The translations under genes were made by a program, and so were the position numbers. Below the pieces are notes generated by a model. The model worked only from the letters and a program-made list of their open reading frames with translations, did no database searches and was not told where the DNA came from. A stretch of 5,239 bases of DNA. It comes from Methanosarcinales archaeon (GTDB lineage: Archaea > Halobacteriota > Syntropharchaeia > Alkanophagales > Methanospirareceae). Positions 1 to 4,930 of this stretch are shown here, piece after piece (the stretch's first letter is position 1; each line of letters begins with the position of its first letter). The stretch is taken from assembly GCA_025464585.1 (NCBI GenBank), contig JAODGL010000185.1:1-5239 (forward strand). Direction: 5' to 3'.

Positions 1-2
1 TA

Positions 3-605
3 TCAGGAGTAGTCGAGGAGATAGTGCATGACCCTGCAAGGAGTGCACCCATTGCACGTATAAGGATAGAAGAAGAGAAACAAACCTATGTAATCGTACC
101 AGAGGGGGTTGGAGAAGGCGATGAGATGGTTTATGGAGAATCAGCGGCGATAAAAACAGGGAATACTCTGCCACTTCGCTGTATCCCGGAGGGAATTATG
201 ATTTGTAACTTAGAGGCGAGACCAAACGACGGGGGAAAGTTCGCAAGGGCTTCAGGTAATTTTGCCACGCTGTTAGCACACGAGCAAGAAACGGGAAAAA
301 CGCTTGTGGTGATGCCGAGCGGGAAGAAGAAATGGCTCTCTTCGGATTGTTTTGCTACGATAGGAGTTGTCGCTGGTGGCGGTCGGACAGAGAAACCTTT
401 CGTAAAAGCAGGGAAGAAATATCATAAGATGAAGGCACGTGCGGCGAAATACCCCACGGTAAGAGGCGTTGCAATGAACCCCGTTGACCATCCGTTCGGT
501 GGTGGTGGTCACCAACACGTTGGGAAGTCCAAGACGCCCGGTAGGGGTGCACCGCCTGGAAGGAAAGTAGGGAGCATCGCGGCAAAAAGAACTGGAAAGA
601 AGTAA
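3..605 (+). CDS. rpl2: Large ribosomal subunit protein uL2 (5'-truncated by window edge)
   Basis: This is archaeal uL2 (L2), which binds 23S rRNA near the peptidyl-transferase centre and helps join the subunits. The reading frame is open to the left edge. The visible protein starts SGVVEEIVHDPARSAP, which matches the interior of archaeal L2 (VVDIVHDPGRSAP-like), so the GTG at 24 is an internal Val codon and not a start. About 200 residues are visible. Archaeal L2 is usually about 240, so roughly 40 N-terminal residues lie outside the window. The C-terminal domain is intact: GGGRTEKPFVKAGKKYHK, then NPVDHPFGGGGHQH with the conserved His of the DHP motif at 489-491, then the basic tail PPGRKVGSIAAKRTGKK. 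It is the first gene of the ribosomal cluster seen here. uL23, uL4 and uL3 would be expected upstream. It is followed by an unusually long spacer. Confidence 0.97.
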   Translation, partial: SGVVEEIVHDPARSAPIARIRIEEEKQTYVIVPEGVGEGDEMVYGESAAIKTGNTLPLRCIPEGIMICNLEARPNDGGKFARASGNFATLLAHEQETGKTLVVMPSGKKKWLSSDCFATIGVVAGGGRTEKPFVKAGKKYHKMKARAAKYPTVRGVAMNPVDHPFGGGGHQHVGKSKTPGRGAPPGRKVGSIAAKRTGKK

Positions 606-729
606 GATGAGGTGTCTTTTATTAACCATAAGATTACACAGATTTTCACGAGGATTTTTTATATTGGCTATTTGTTGTTTAGGATTTATAAGTCGAGAAA
701 GCATAGAATAATTACGGTGTAAGAGAAAA
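606..729. other. Repeat-bearing intergenic spacer between uL2 and uS19
   Basis: This 124-bp AT-rich spacer breaks an otherwise tightly packed operon. I see no gene in it. A T-rich tract (616-620) follows the uL2 stop. From 632 to 656 there is a GATT-containing stretch (GATTACACAGATTTTCACG and on), with GATT at 632, 641 and 653, of a kind of degenerate intergenic repeat found in many uncultured prokaryotes. TTAGGATTTATA at 679-690 recurs at 5179-5190, and in a shorter form at 3133-3143. The region may hold a 3' end for upstream transcripts and an internal promoter for uS19. Confidence 0.5.
685..691 (+). promoter_or_regulatory. Possible archaeal TATA box ahead of uS19
   Basis: TTTATAA lies 38 nt before the uS19 ATG and has purine-rich AGGA just upstream where a BRE would sit. 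A start site about 25 nt downstream would leave a leader of 15-20 nt that contains the GGTG (716-719) Shine-Dalgarno match. The same bases also belong to the recurring TTAGGATTTATA motif, so they may be repeat and not promoter. Confidence 0.35.
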
Positions 730-1152
730 ATGGCAAAGAAGAAAGCTAAAGCTAAGACTACACTCAAAAAAGAGGAAGAGGAGTTCACATATCGTGGATA
801 TACGCTGGCGAAGCTAAAGAAAATGAAGCTCGAAGATTTAGCAGACTTGATGAGTGCGAGGCAGCGAAGGAAATTGAAGAGGGAATTAAGAGAAAAAGAG
901 GAGAAACTGCTGGAGGAACTTAAGTCAGATAAGGAAAGCGTTAAAACGCATCTACGAGATGCCATCGTGCTGCCAGGTATGGTGGGGAAGAAGATTGGGA
1001 TACACAACGGAAAAAGCTTTGATTACGTGGAGATAAAGCCAGAGATGATAGGGCATTATCTGGGCGAGTTTGCATTGACACGGAAAAAAGTATTGCACGG
1101 TGCAGCGGGTGTGGGAGCTACGAGGTCTTCAAAATACGTGCCTCTGAAGTAA
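730..1152 (+). CDS. rps19: Small ribosomal subunit protein uS19
   Basis: This is archaeal uS19 (S19), which sits on the head of the small subunit and contacts 16S rRNA near the A site. It has 140 residues, normal for Archaea and longer than the bacterial protein. The N-terminus (residues 1-18) is Lys-rich and followed by Glu residues, and residues 40-70 are highly charged and probably helical, the usual archaeal/eukaryotic extension. The conserved core is the second half: RDAIVLPGMVGKKIGIHNG, PEMIGHYLGEFALTRK, and the C-terminal GATRSSKYVPLK. The ATG start is preceded by GGTG 10 nt away, a partial Shine-Dalgarno match. It lies 19 nt before uL22 and is presumably co-transcribed with it. Confidence 0.97.
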   Translation: MAKKKAKAKTTLKKEEEEFTYRGYTLAKLKKMKLEDLADLMSARQRRKLKRELREKEEKLLEELKSDKESVKTHLRDAIVLPGMVGKKIGIHNGKSFDYVEIKPEMIGHYLGEFALTRKKVLHGAAGVGATRSSKYVPLK

Positions 1153-1171
1153 AAAGGAAAGAGAACAGAAG

Positions 1172-1651
1172 ATGGGCAGGGTAAAATTTTGCATAGCGGG
1201 GTCTGAAACTGAAATTGCTCCGGAAACAACTGCAAAGGCAATGGTTCATGAGGCTCACATCTCTCCCAAGCATGCGCTTGAGGTGTGCAGAGCGATAAAG
1301 GGGAAGAAAGTGGAGGATGCGGAGGCATACCTGGAGGCGGTGTTGGAAAAGCGTGTGGCAATTCCTTTCAAACGGCATAAAAAGAAAGTTGCACATCGAA
1401 AGGGGCTAAAGAATTGGTATGCTGGGAGGTACCCGGTAAAGGCAAGCGAGGAGATATTAAAATTGATAAGAAATGCGAAAGCAAATGCAGAATACAAAGG
1501 GCTTGAATCAGAAGCGATGAAGATATGGCATGTATCCACGAAGAAAGGTAGAACGATAAAAGGGGCAATGCCGCGTGCTTTTGGTCGTACTACACCTAAG
1601 AATACCGACACAGTCACTATTGAAATGGTCTTGAAGGAAGGAGGGAGTTAG
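1172..1651 (+). CDS. rpl22: Large ribosomal subunit protein uL22
   Basis: This is archaeal uL22 (L22), which lines the nascent-peptide exit tunnel with a long beta-hairpin and binds several 23S rRNA domains. It has 159 residues, about the archaeal norm of 150-155. Recognisable segments are the N-terminal helix region with HISPKHALEVCRAIKGK, the basic VAIPFKRHKKKVAHRKG, the YPVKASEEILKLI helix, and the tunnel-hairpin region around KGRTIKGAMPRAFGRTTPKN. The ATG start is supported by an AAGGA match about 13 nt upstream, somewhat far. The stop codon TAG (1649-1651) lies 9 nt before the GTG start of uS3, and its G is the first base of the uS3 Shine-Dalgarno. Confidence 0.97.
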   Translation: MGRVKFCIAGSETEIAPETTAKAMVHEAHISPKHALEVCRAIKGKKVEDAEAYLEAVLEKRVAIPFKRHKKKVAHRKGLKNWYAGRYPVKASEEILKLIRNAKANAEYKGLESEAMKIWHVSTKKGRTIKGAMPRAFGRTTPKNTDTVTIEMVLKEGGS

Positions 1652-1654
1652 GAG
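1651..1654 (+). promoter_or_regulatory. Shine-Dalgarno of uS3, supporting a GTG start
   Basis: GGAG lies 6 nt upstream of the GTG at 1661, with a second purine-rich GGAGGGAG just before it inside the end of uL22. This spacing is what favours the GTG start, because no ATG lies at an equivalent position. The element overlaps the last base of the uL22 stop codon. Confidence 0.7.
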
Positions 1655-1660
1655 TAGAAA

Positions 1661-2287
1661 GTGATAGAGAAGATTTTTGTGCGCGAAGGGATAAAGAAGG
1701 TGAGAATGGACGAATATTTCGGGAAAGAGTTGGATAGAGCGGGCTATGGGGGAATGGATATAAAAAGGACGCCAATGGGCACGCAGATAACGGTGAGCGT
1801 TGAGAAGCCGGGGATGATAATAGGAAAGGATGGGCGGCGGATAAAGAGGCTAACAGACGACATAAACAGGAGGCAAGAGCTGGATAACCCGCAAATAGAT
1901 GTGCAACCCATAGATGTACCAGACCTGAGTGCACCGTTGATGGCTAATAGACTCGCAAAGCTTATAGAGCGAGGCTGGCATTTCAGAAGGGCGGGCAGGT
2001 CAACGCTGCAAAGGATAATGGATAAAGGGGCGTTAGGTTGCGAGATTATCATGTCGGGAAAGCTCAAAGGACCACGTGGGCGAATGGAGAAGATGGTAGA
2101 TGGGTATATAAAACATTGCGGCGCGGTAGCAGAGGAAATAGTAGACCGTGGGTATGCAATAGCAAAGGTAAAATCAGGTGTTATAGGCGTGAGGGTGTGG
2201 ATAGTAAAGCCGGATGCCAAGGTACCCGATGCTCTTCACATAGTAACGGTAAATAAGGATAAAGGAGAAGAGGGGAAGGAAGAATGA
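1661..2287 (+). CDS. rps3: Small ribosomal subunit protein uS3
   Basis: This is archaeal uS3 (S3), part of the mRNA entry channel of the small subunit. It has 208 residues, within the archaeal range. The N-terminus KIFVREGIKKVRMDEYF is typical. The type-2 KH domain follows, with its GXXG-type loop in KPGMIIGKDGRRI (about residues 49-61). The C-terminal domain carries LAKLIERGWHFRRAGRS, GALGCEIIMSGKLKGPRGR and GVIGVRVWIVKPDA. Translation starts at GTG, with GGAG 6 nt upstream. The tail is acidic and Lys/Glu-rich. The TGA stop overlaps the ATG of uL29 as ATGA, implying translational coupling. Confidence 0.97.
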   Translation: MIEKIFVREGIKKVRMDEYFGKELDRAGYGGMDIKRTPMGTQITVSVEKPGMIIGKDGRRIKRLTDDINRRQELDNPQIDVQPIDVPDLSAPLMANRLAKLIERGWHFRRAGRSTLQRIMDKGALGCEIIMSGKLKGPRGRMEKMVDGYIKHCGAVAEEIVDRGYAIAKVKSGVIGVRVWIVKPDAKVPDALHIVTVNKDKGEEGKEE

Positions 2288-2496
2288 GCATATTTAGAAT
2301 TGATGAAATAAGAAAGATGAGTGAAAAAGAAAGGAATGAGGAGTTGGAGAGTTTACTGACTGATTTAATGCGAGAGCGCGGGATAATAGCCACGGGTGGT
2401 GCTCCTGAGAATCCGGGCAGAGTGAGGGAGATAAGAAGAACAATAGCGAGGATAAAAACGGTTGAAGGCGAATTGGAAAGGGAAAAGGGGAAATGA
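2284..2496 (+). CDS. rpl29: Large ribosomal subunit protein uL29
   Basis: This is archaeal uL29 (L29), a small helical protein near the exit tunnel that forms part of the docking site for ribosome-associated factors. It has 70 residues, the usual size. The family pattern is visible: an N-terminal IDEIRKMSEKERNEELE helix, then LLTDLMRERGIIATGGAPEN, then the second helix PGRVREIRRTIARIKTV. The archaeal GG loop between the helices is present. It overlaps uS3 and aIF1 by ATGA on both sides, so ribosomes probably reinitiate across three consecutive genes. Confidence 0.95.
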   Translation: MSIFRIDEIRKMSEKERNEELESLLTDLMRERGIIATGGAPENPGRVREIRRTIARIKTVEGELEREKGK

Positions 2497-2798
2497 ACAT
2501 GGAAGTTTGCCCTAAATGCGGATTGCCAAAGGACTTATGTATTTGCAAGGAGATAGCAAAAGAGCAGCAAATGGTAAAGGTATTGACGGTGAAAAGAAGG
2601 TTTGGGAAGATTACCACGGTGATAGAAGGGATAAATGAGAAGGAGGTGGACCTGAAGGGGCTATCGAAAGAACTGAAGTCGCGATGTGCATGTGGTGGCA
2701 CGGTAAAAGCGGGCTGCGTTGAATTACAGGGTAATCAAGAAGAACTGGTAAAGAAAACGCTGCGTGAGATGGGCTATACAGTAGAAGGTGAAGAATGA
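2493..2798 (+). CDS. Translation initiation factor aIF1 (SUI1/eIF1 family)
   Basis: This is the archaeal homologue of eIF1/SUI1, which binds the small subunit near the P site and raises the stringency of start-codon and initiator-tRNA selection. It has 101 residues. The N-terminus carries a zinc-binding-type motif CPKCGLPKDLCIC (Cys 6, 9, 16 and 18). The SUI1 fold follows: KVLTVKRRFGKITTVIEGI, then LKGLSKELKSRCACGGTVK and the end LVKKTLREMGYTVE. Either the ATG at 2493 (ATGA overlap with uL29) or the one at 2499 could start translation; both keep the Cys motif. A GGGG-rich stretch just upstream favours the first slightly. Its place between uL29 and rnp1 is the standard archaeal order. Confidence 0.93.
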   Translation: MNMEVCPKCGLPKDLCICKEIAKEQQMVKVLTVKRRFGKITTVIEGINEKEVDLKGLSKELKSRCACGGTVKAGCVELQGNQEELVKKTLREMGYTVEGEE

Positions 2799-3079
2799 AA
2801 ATAACACCGAGTAATATACTGCAACACGAGCTGATAGGATTGCGAGCAGAAGTGGAAGAAAGTAGTAATAGTAGTGAGAGGGGGCTTTGTGGGTCGGTAG
2901 TAGACGAAACGAGGAATATGCTTGTTATAGAGAATGAGCAGGGAAAAGAGAAGAAGATACCAAAAGCAGAAAATGTATTCATTTTTGAACTGCCTGGAGG
3001 TGTGAAGGTAAGAGTAAAGGGGGGTATGCTTGTTTCAAGACCTGAAGACCGGATAAAAAGTAAAAATCCTAAATTCTAA
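2795..3079 (+). CDS. rnp1: Ribonuclease P protein component 1 (Rpp29/Pop4)
   Basis: This is the archaeal Rpp29 (Pop4) subunit of RNase P, the ribonucleoprotein that removes 5' leaders from pre-tRNA. It pairs with Rpp21 and binds the specificity side of the RNA. It has 94 residues, a compact Sm-like beta-barrel version. Diagnostic segments are NILQHELIGLRAEV at the N-terminus, CGSVVDETRNMLVIE in the barrel core and the C-terminal GGMLVSRPEDRIK. It overlaps aIF1 by ATGA. The last four residues NPKF and the stop are encoded within a 16-base repeat that is also the end of the ferredoxin gene at 5084-5099. The native protein may originally have ended differently, since the family core ends around RPEDRIK. 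Confidence 0.93.
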   Translation: MKITPSNILQHELIGLRAEVEESSNSSERGLCGSVVDETRNMLVIENEQGKEKKIPKAENVFIFELPGGVKVRVKGGMLVSRPEDRIKSKNPKF

Positions 3080-3141
3080 GCACTAAATTCAAAATAAACC
3101 ATTTGTTTAGTATTTAGATTAGATTTTAGAGTTTAGGATTT
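3064..3141. repeat. Heptamer repeat block with 16-bp inverted ends, between rnp1 and uS17
   Basis: The left arm, AAATCCTAAATTCTAA (3064-3079), is the exact end of rnp1. The right arm, TTAGAGTTTAGGATTT (3126-3141), is its reverse complement with one position that would be a G-U pair in RNA, giving a 16-bp stem around a 46-nt loop. From 3067 the left side reads as 7-base units TCCTAAA, TTCTAAG, CACTAAA and TTCAAAA. On the complementary strand the right side reads as TCCTAAA, CTCTAAA and ATCTAAT. So two short heptamer tracts face each other. No open reading frame or transposase is present. Confidence 0.75.
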
Positions 3142-3149
3142 ATTTATTA
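3139..3149 (+). promoter_or_regulatory. Possible TATA-like element ahead of uS17
   Basis: TTTATTTATTA lies about 26 nt before the uS17 ATG, with AGGA just upstream as a possible BRE. A start 25 nt downstream would give a leader of only a few bases. The AGGT at 3164-3167, 7 nt before the ATG, is a partial Shine-Dalgarno. The region is AT-rich and overlaps the right arm of the inverted repeat, so this is only a candidate. Confidence 0.3.
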
Positions 3150-3174
3150 ATTCATAGAATATTAGGTAATTAAA

Positions 3175-3492
3175 ATGAGAGAGATAGGGATAGAGGTTCA
3201 GCTGCCGGAGAAGGAATGCGAAGATGAAAATTGTCCATTTCACGGTAAGTTATCGGTGAGAGGGCAAATTATAGAAGGCGTGGTAGTAAGTGATAAAGCG
3301 CCGAAGACCGTTGTCGTTTTGAGGTCTTACCTGAAGAAGATAAGGAAATATGAGCGGTATGAAAAGAGAAGGTCAAAGATACATGCGCATAATCCGCCTT
3401 GTATAGATGCAAAGGTAGGAGATGTGGTGAAGATAGCGGAGTGCCGTCCATTGAGCAAGACGAAAAGCTTTGTGGTGGTGGAGAAGAGATGA
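3175..3492 (+). CDS. rps17: Small ribosomal subunit protein uS17
   Basis: This is archaeal uS17 (S17), a primary 16S rRNA-binding protein of the small-subunit body. It has 105 residues, typical for Archaea. The N-terminal archaeal extension has the motif CEDENCPFHGKLSVRGQ. The OB-fold follows with GVVVSDKAPKTVVV, the basic YERYEKRRSKIHAHNPPC, and the highly conserved VGDVVKIAECRPLSKTKSF. The ATG start matches the family N-terminus (MREIGIEV). It is separated from rnp1 by 95 bp of repeat sequence, where archaeal genomes usually have little spacing, and overlaps uL14 by ATGA. Confidence 0.97.
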   Translation: MREIGIEVQLPEKECEDENCPFHGKLSVRGQIIEGVVVSDKAPKTVVVLRSYLKKIRKYERYEKRRSKIHAHNPPCIDAKVGDVVKIAECRPLSKTKSFVVVEKR

Positions 3493-3887
3493 GAGGAGTG
3501 AGAGCGAAGATAACGAAGGCTTTGCAGACTGGTACGCGTTTAGACTGCGTGGATAATACCGGTGCAAAGGTGTTGCAGATAATAGCGGTGAAGGGATACC
3601 GGGGTGTGAAAAACAGGTATCCAAGGGCTGGAGTTGGAGATATGGTAGTTGTATCAGTGAAAAAGGGAAGACCGGAGATAAAGAAGCAGCTATTGAATGC
3701 GGTGATAATAAGACAGAGAAAGGAATATAGGCGACCTTCCGGGATGCGAGTGAAGTTTGAGGATAATGCTGCGGTTGTCGTGGACGAAAAAGGGGCTCCA
3801 AAGGGCTCTGAGATAAGGGGACCGGTTGCGAGAGAAGCGGTGGAGAGGTTCTCAAAGATAGCCTCCGCAGCTACGATGATTGTGTGA
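3489..3887 (+). CDS. rpl14: Large ribosomal subunit protein uL14
   Basis: This is archaeal uL14 (L14), which binds 23S rRNA and forms an intersubunit bridge. From the ATG at 3489 it has 132 residues, the family length. Upstream extension of the frame is overlap with uS17 and not coding. Diagnostic segments are RLDCVDNTGAKVLQIIAVKG, AGVGDMVVVSVKKGRPE, AVIIRQRKEYRRPSG, VKFEDNAAVVVDEKGAPKG and the C-terminal GPVAREAVERFSKIASAA. The start overlaps the uS17 stop as ATGA. It is the last ribosomal gene here: uL24, which usually follows, is absent and a T-rich tract comes next. Confidence 0.97.
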   Translation: MRGVRAKITKALQTGTRLDCVDNTGAKVLQIIAVKGYRGVKNRYPRAGVGDMVVVSVKKGRPEIKKQLLNAVIIRQRKEYRRPSGMRVKFEDNAAVVVDEKGAPKGSEIRGPVAREAVERFSKIASAATMIV

Positions 3888-3904
3888 TTGTTTATTTCTT
3901 TCTT
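3888..3904 (+). terminator. T-rich tract, likely archaeal terminator after uL14
   Basis: Immediately after the uL14 stop, 13 of 17 bases are T in short runs (TT, TTT, TTT, TTT, TT). Archaeal RNA polymerase terminates at such tracts without needing a hairpin. The position fits the end of the ribosomal operon, because the genes that follow are functionally unrelated. Confidence 0.45.
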
Positions 3905-3940
3905 AAAAACTACCTATAATATTGAAGAAGGGGGAGAAAA

Positions 3941-4261
3941 ATGGAAGAGAGGATGACTAAATTAGAAGTTGCGATTTATGAAATGAGGGAGATGATGGGG
4001 GAACTAAAAGGAACAGTATCGGAATTATCGAAGAGGGTAGATGATCTTGGGGATAATATGTCGCAGAGAATAGATGAACTCGGGAATAATATGTCGCAGA
4101 GAATAGATGACCTCGGGAATAACGTCTCACGGAGGATAGATGACCTCAGGAGTGATACGGACCACAGATTCACATTGGTACTCTGGGAGGTCAGGATTTG
4201 GTTCATGATTTTGATGCTGGTGGTATCAATTTGGAGCTATCTAATTTTAAAGATGATATAG
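3941..4261 (+). CDS. Small membrane protein with hendecad coiled coil and C-terminal anchor, function unknown
   Basis: I do not recognise a named family. The 106-residue protein has three parts. Residues 1-31 are a charged, Met-rich helix. Residues 32-75 are four tandem 11-residue repeats of the form R-I/V-D-D/E-L-x-x-x-x-x-x (RVDDLGDNMSQ, RIDELGNNMSQ, RIDDLGNNVSR, RIDDLRSDTDH). Residues about 87-103 are a single hydrophobic segment (WFMILMLVVSIWSYLIL). The 11-residue period suggests a right-handed or straightened coiled coil. The hydrophobic end would anchor it in the membrane with the coil probably in the cytoplasm. The ATG follows a strong purine-rich GGGGGAG. AT-rich stretches at 3902-3908 and 3914-3923 may be its TATA region. 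The TAG stop shares its last base with the first base of the downstream tRNA. Similar Asp/Arg-rich coils occur in many archaeal and bacterial uncharacterised proteins, so function is open. Confidence 0.8.
   Translation: MEERMTKLEVAIYEMREMMGELKGTVSELSKRVDDLGDNMSQRIDELGNNMSQRIDDLGNNVSRRIDDLRSDTDHRFTLVLWEVRIWFMILMLVVSIWSYLILKMI
4034..4165 (+). repeat. Four in-frame 33-bp tandem repeats
   Basis: Units at 4034-4066, 4067-4099, 4100-4132 and 4133-4165 encode the four 11-residue coiled-coil repeats. The first three are similar at the DNA level, sharing AATATGTCGCAG in the first two and GGGAATAA in the second and third. The fourth keeps only its first half (AGGATAGATGACCTC). This points to fairly recent internal duplication and a locus where repeat number could vary. 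Confidence 0.85.
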
Positions 4262-4343
4262 CGGGAGTTACCGAGTGGACAAAGGTGGCAGACTCAAGAT
4301 CTGCTCCCGAAGGGGTTCGCAGGTTCGAATCCTGCCTCCCGCA
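4261..4343 (+). tRNA. tRNA-Leu, anticodon CAA
   Basis: This is a class II tRNA of 83 nt. The acceptor stem GCGGGAG (4261-4267) pairs perfectly with CTCCCGC (4336-4342). The D stem is ACC/GGT with GG in the loop at 4277-4278. The anticodon stem GCAGA/TCTGC (4288-4292, 4300-4304) encloses the loop CTCAAGA with anticodon CAA at 4295-4297, reading UUG codons. A long variable arm with stem CCC/GGG (4306-4308, 4312-4314) is as expected for leucine. The T arm is GCAGG/CCTGC around TTCGAAT. The discriminator is A at 4343, the leucine identity base. CCA is not encoded, and there is no intron. The first G is also the last base of the upstream stop codon, and the next gene's ATG starts 2 nt after the discriminator. 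Confidence 0.96.
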
Positions 4344-4345
4344 TA

Positions 4346-4930
4346 ATGTTGAAAATGCTAACAGAAGAAGAAGGAAAAGAGGGGTTAAAGCTTGCAAGAG
4401 CTGCAATAGAGAAATACTTGAGCGAGAATATTAAGATAAAACCCGGTGAAGACTTACCCGCAATATTTGAAGAAAAGAGAGGCGTTTTTGTCACGCTGAA
4501 TAAATACGGTGAGCTACGTGGTTGTATAGGCTATCCCTACCCTATATTCAAGCTAAAGGATGCGATAATAGATGCAGCGATTTCCGCGGCGGTTAACGAC
4601 CCGAGATTCCCGCGGGTAACAAAAGAGGAGTTTAGGGATATAGTTATCGAGCTAACGATACTCACCACACCACAGGTGTTAAAAGTGAAGCCGAAAGACT
4701 TACCGCAGCAAATAGAAATAGGCAGGCATGGCTTGATCGTAAAAAAAGGCATATATCAAGGGCTTCTGCTACCTCAGGTGGCTACTGAGTATAATTGGTC
4801 ATCAGAGGAGTTCCTGTGCCAGACGTGCTGGAAAGCGGGATTGCCGCAGGATGCGTGGCTGGAGAAAGACACTGAGGTCAGTACATTTGAGGGGCAGATA
4901 TTTAAGGAGGAAGATGATAAAGATAGATAG
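4346..4930 (+). CDS. AMMECR1-domain protein (PH0010-like)
   Basis: This is a member of the AMMECR1 family, conserved in Archaea, many bacteria and eukaryotes, with no settled biochemical activity. In bacteria the domain occurs in AmmeMemoRadiSam systems with Memo and radical SAM partners, neither of which is visible here. The protein has 194 residues, near the usual archaeal size. The hallmark LRGCIG is at residues 57-62, preceded by GVFVTLNKYGE. NDPRFPRVTKEEF follows at 84-96, then HGLIVKKGIYQGLLLPQVA at 128-146. FLCQTCWKAGLPQDAWL (156-172) carries two extra cysteines, 158 and 161. The start is either the ATG at 4346 (2 nt after the tRNA) or that at 4355. No Shine-Dalgarno can precede either without lying in the tRNA. 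The 3' end overlaps the ferredoxin gene by 17 nt. Confidence 0.92.
   Translation: MLKMLTEEEGKEGLKLARAAIEKYLSENIKIKPGEDLPAIFEEKRGVFVTLNKYGELRGCIGYPYPIFKLKDAIIDAAISAAVNDPRFPRVTKEEFRDIVIELTILTTPQVLKVKPKDLPQQIEIGRHGLIVKKGIYQGLLLPQVATEYNWSSEEFLCQTCWKAGLPQDAWLEKDTEVSTFEGQIFKEEDDKDR
4904..4910 (+). promoter_or_regulatory. Strong Shine-Dalgarno of the ferredoxin gene
   Basis: AAGGAGG lies inside the end of the AMMECR1 gene, 3 nt before the ATG at 4914. It decides the ferredoxin start: the open frame extends upstream to 4851, but that part overlaps conserved AMMECR1 sequence and does not resemble ferredoxin. Confidence 0.75.

Noticed and set aside
24..26. GTG as the start of uL2
   Set aside because: Codons upstream to position 3 stay open and match the interior of archaeal L2, so the gene is cut by the window edge.
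273..1007. 244-codon minus-strand open frame across uL2 and uS19
   Set aside because: It is antisense to two certain ribosomal genes, its composition is Ser/Phe/Leu-rich as expected from the reverse of Lys/Glu-rich codons, and it matches no family I know.
3064..3141. Miniature transposable element with terminal inverted repeats
   Set aside because: The inverted ends are the same heptamers that fill the interior, I find no target-site duplication, and no transposase is present; it could still be revisited with more copies.
3399..3488. N-terminal extension of uL14 by 30 codons
   Set aside because: It lies entirely within uS17 in another frame; the ATG at 3489 gives exactly the archaeal family length and the usual ATGA coupling.
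3373..3855. 160-codon minus-strand open frame opposite uS17 and uL14
   Set aside because: It is the complement of conserved coding sequence, with low-complexity Ser/Pro/Leu composition and no recognisable domain.
4293..4299. Intron in tRNA-Leu(CAA), common in some lineages
   Set aside because: The anticodon loop is exactly seven bases between perfect 5-bp stem strands, so no intron is present.
4198..4434. 78-codon plus-strand frame running through the tRNA
   Set aside because: It crosses the complete tRNA-Leu and overlaps the coiled-coil and AMMECR1 genes in another frame; it has no ribosome binding site or recognisable domain.
4851..4913. Longer ferredoxin start at 4851
   Set aside because: The extra residues come from conserved AMMECR1 sequence in another frame, while the ATG at 4914 has an AAGGAGG just before it and gives a normal ferredoxin.
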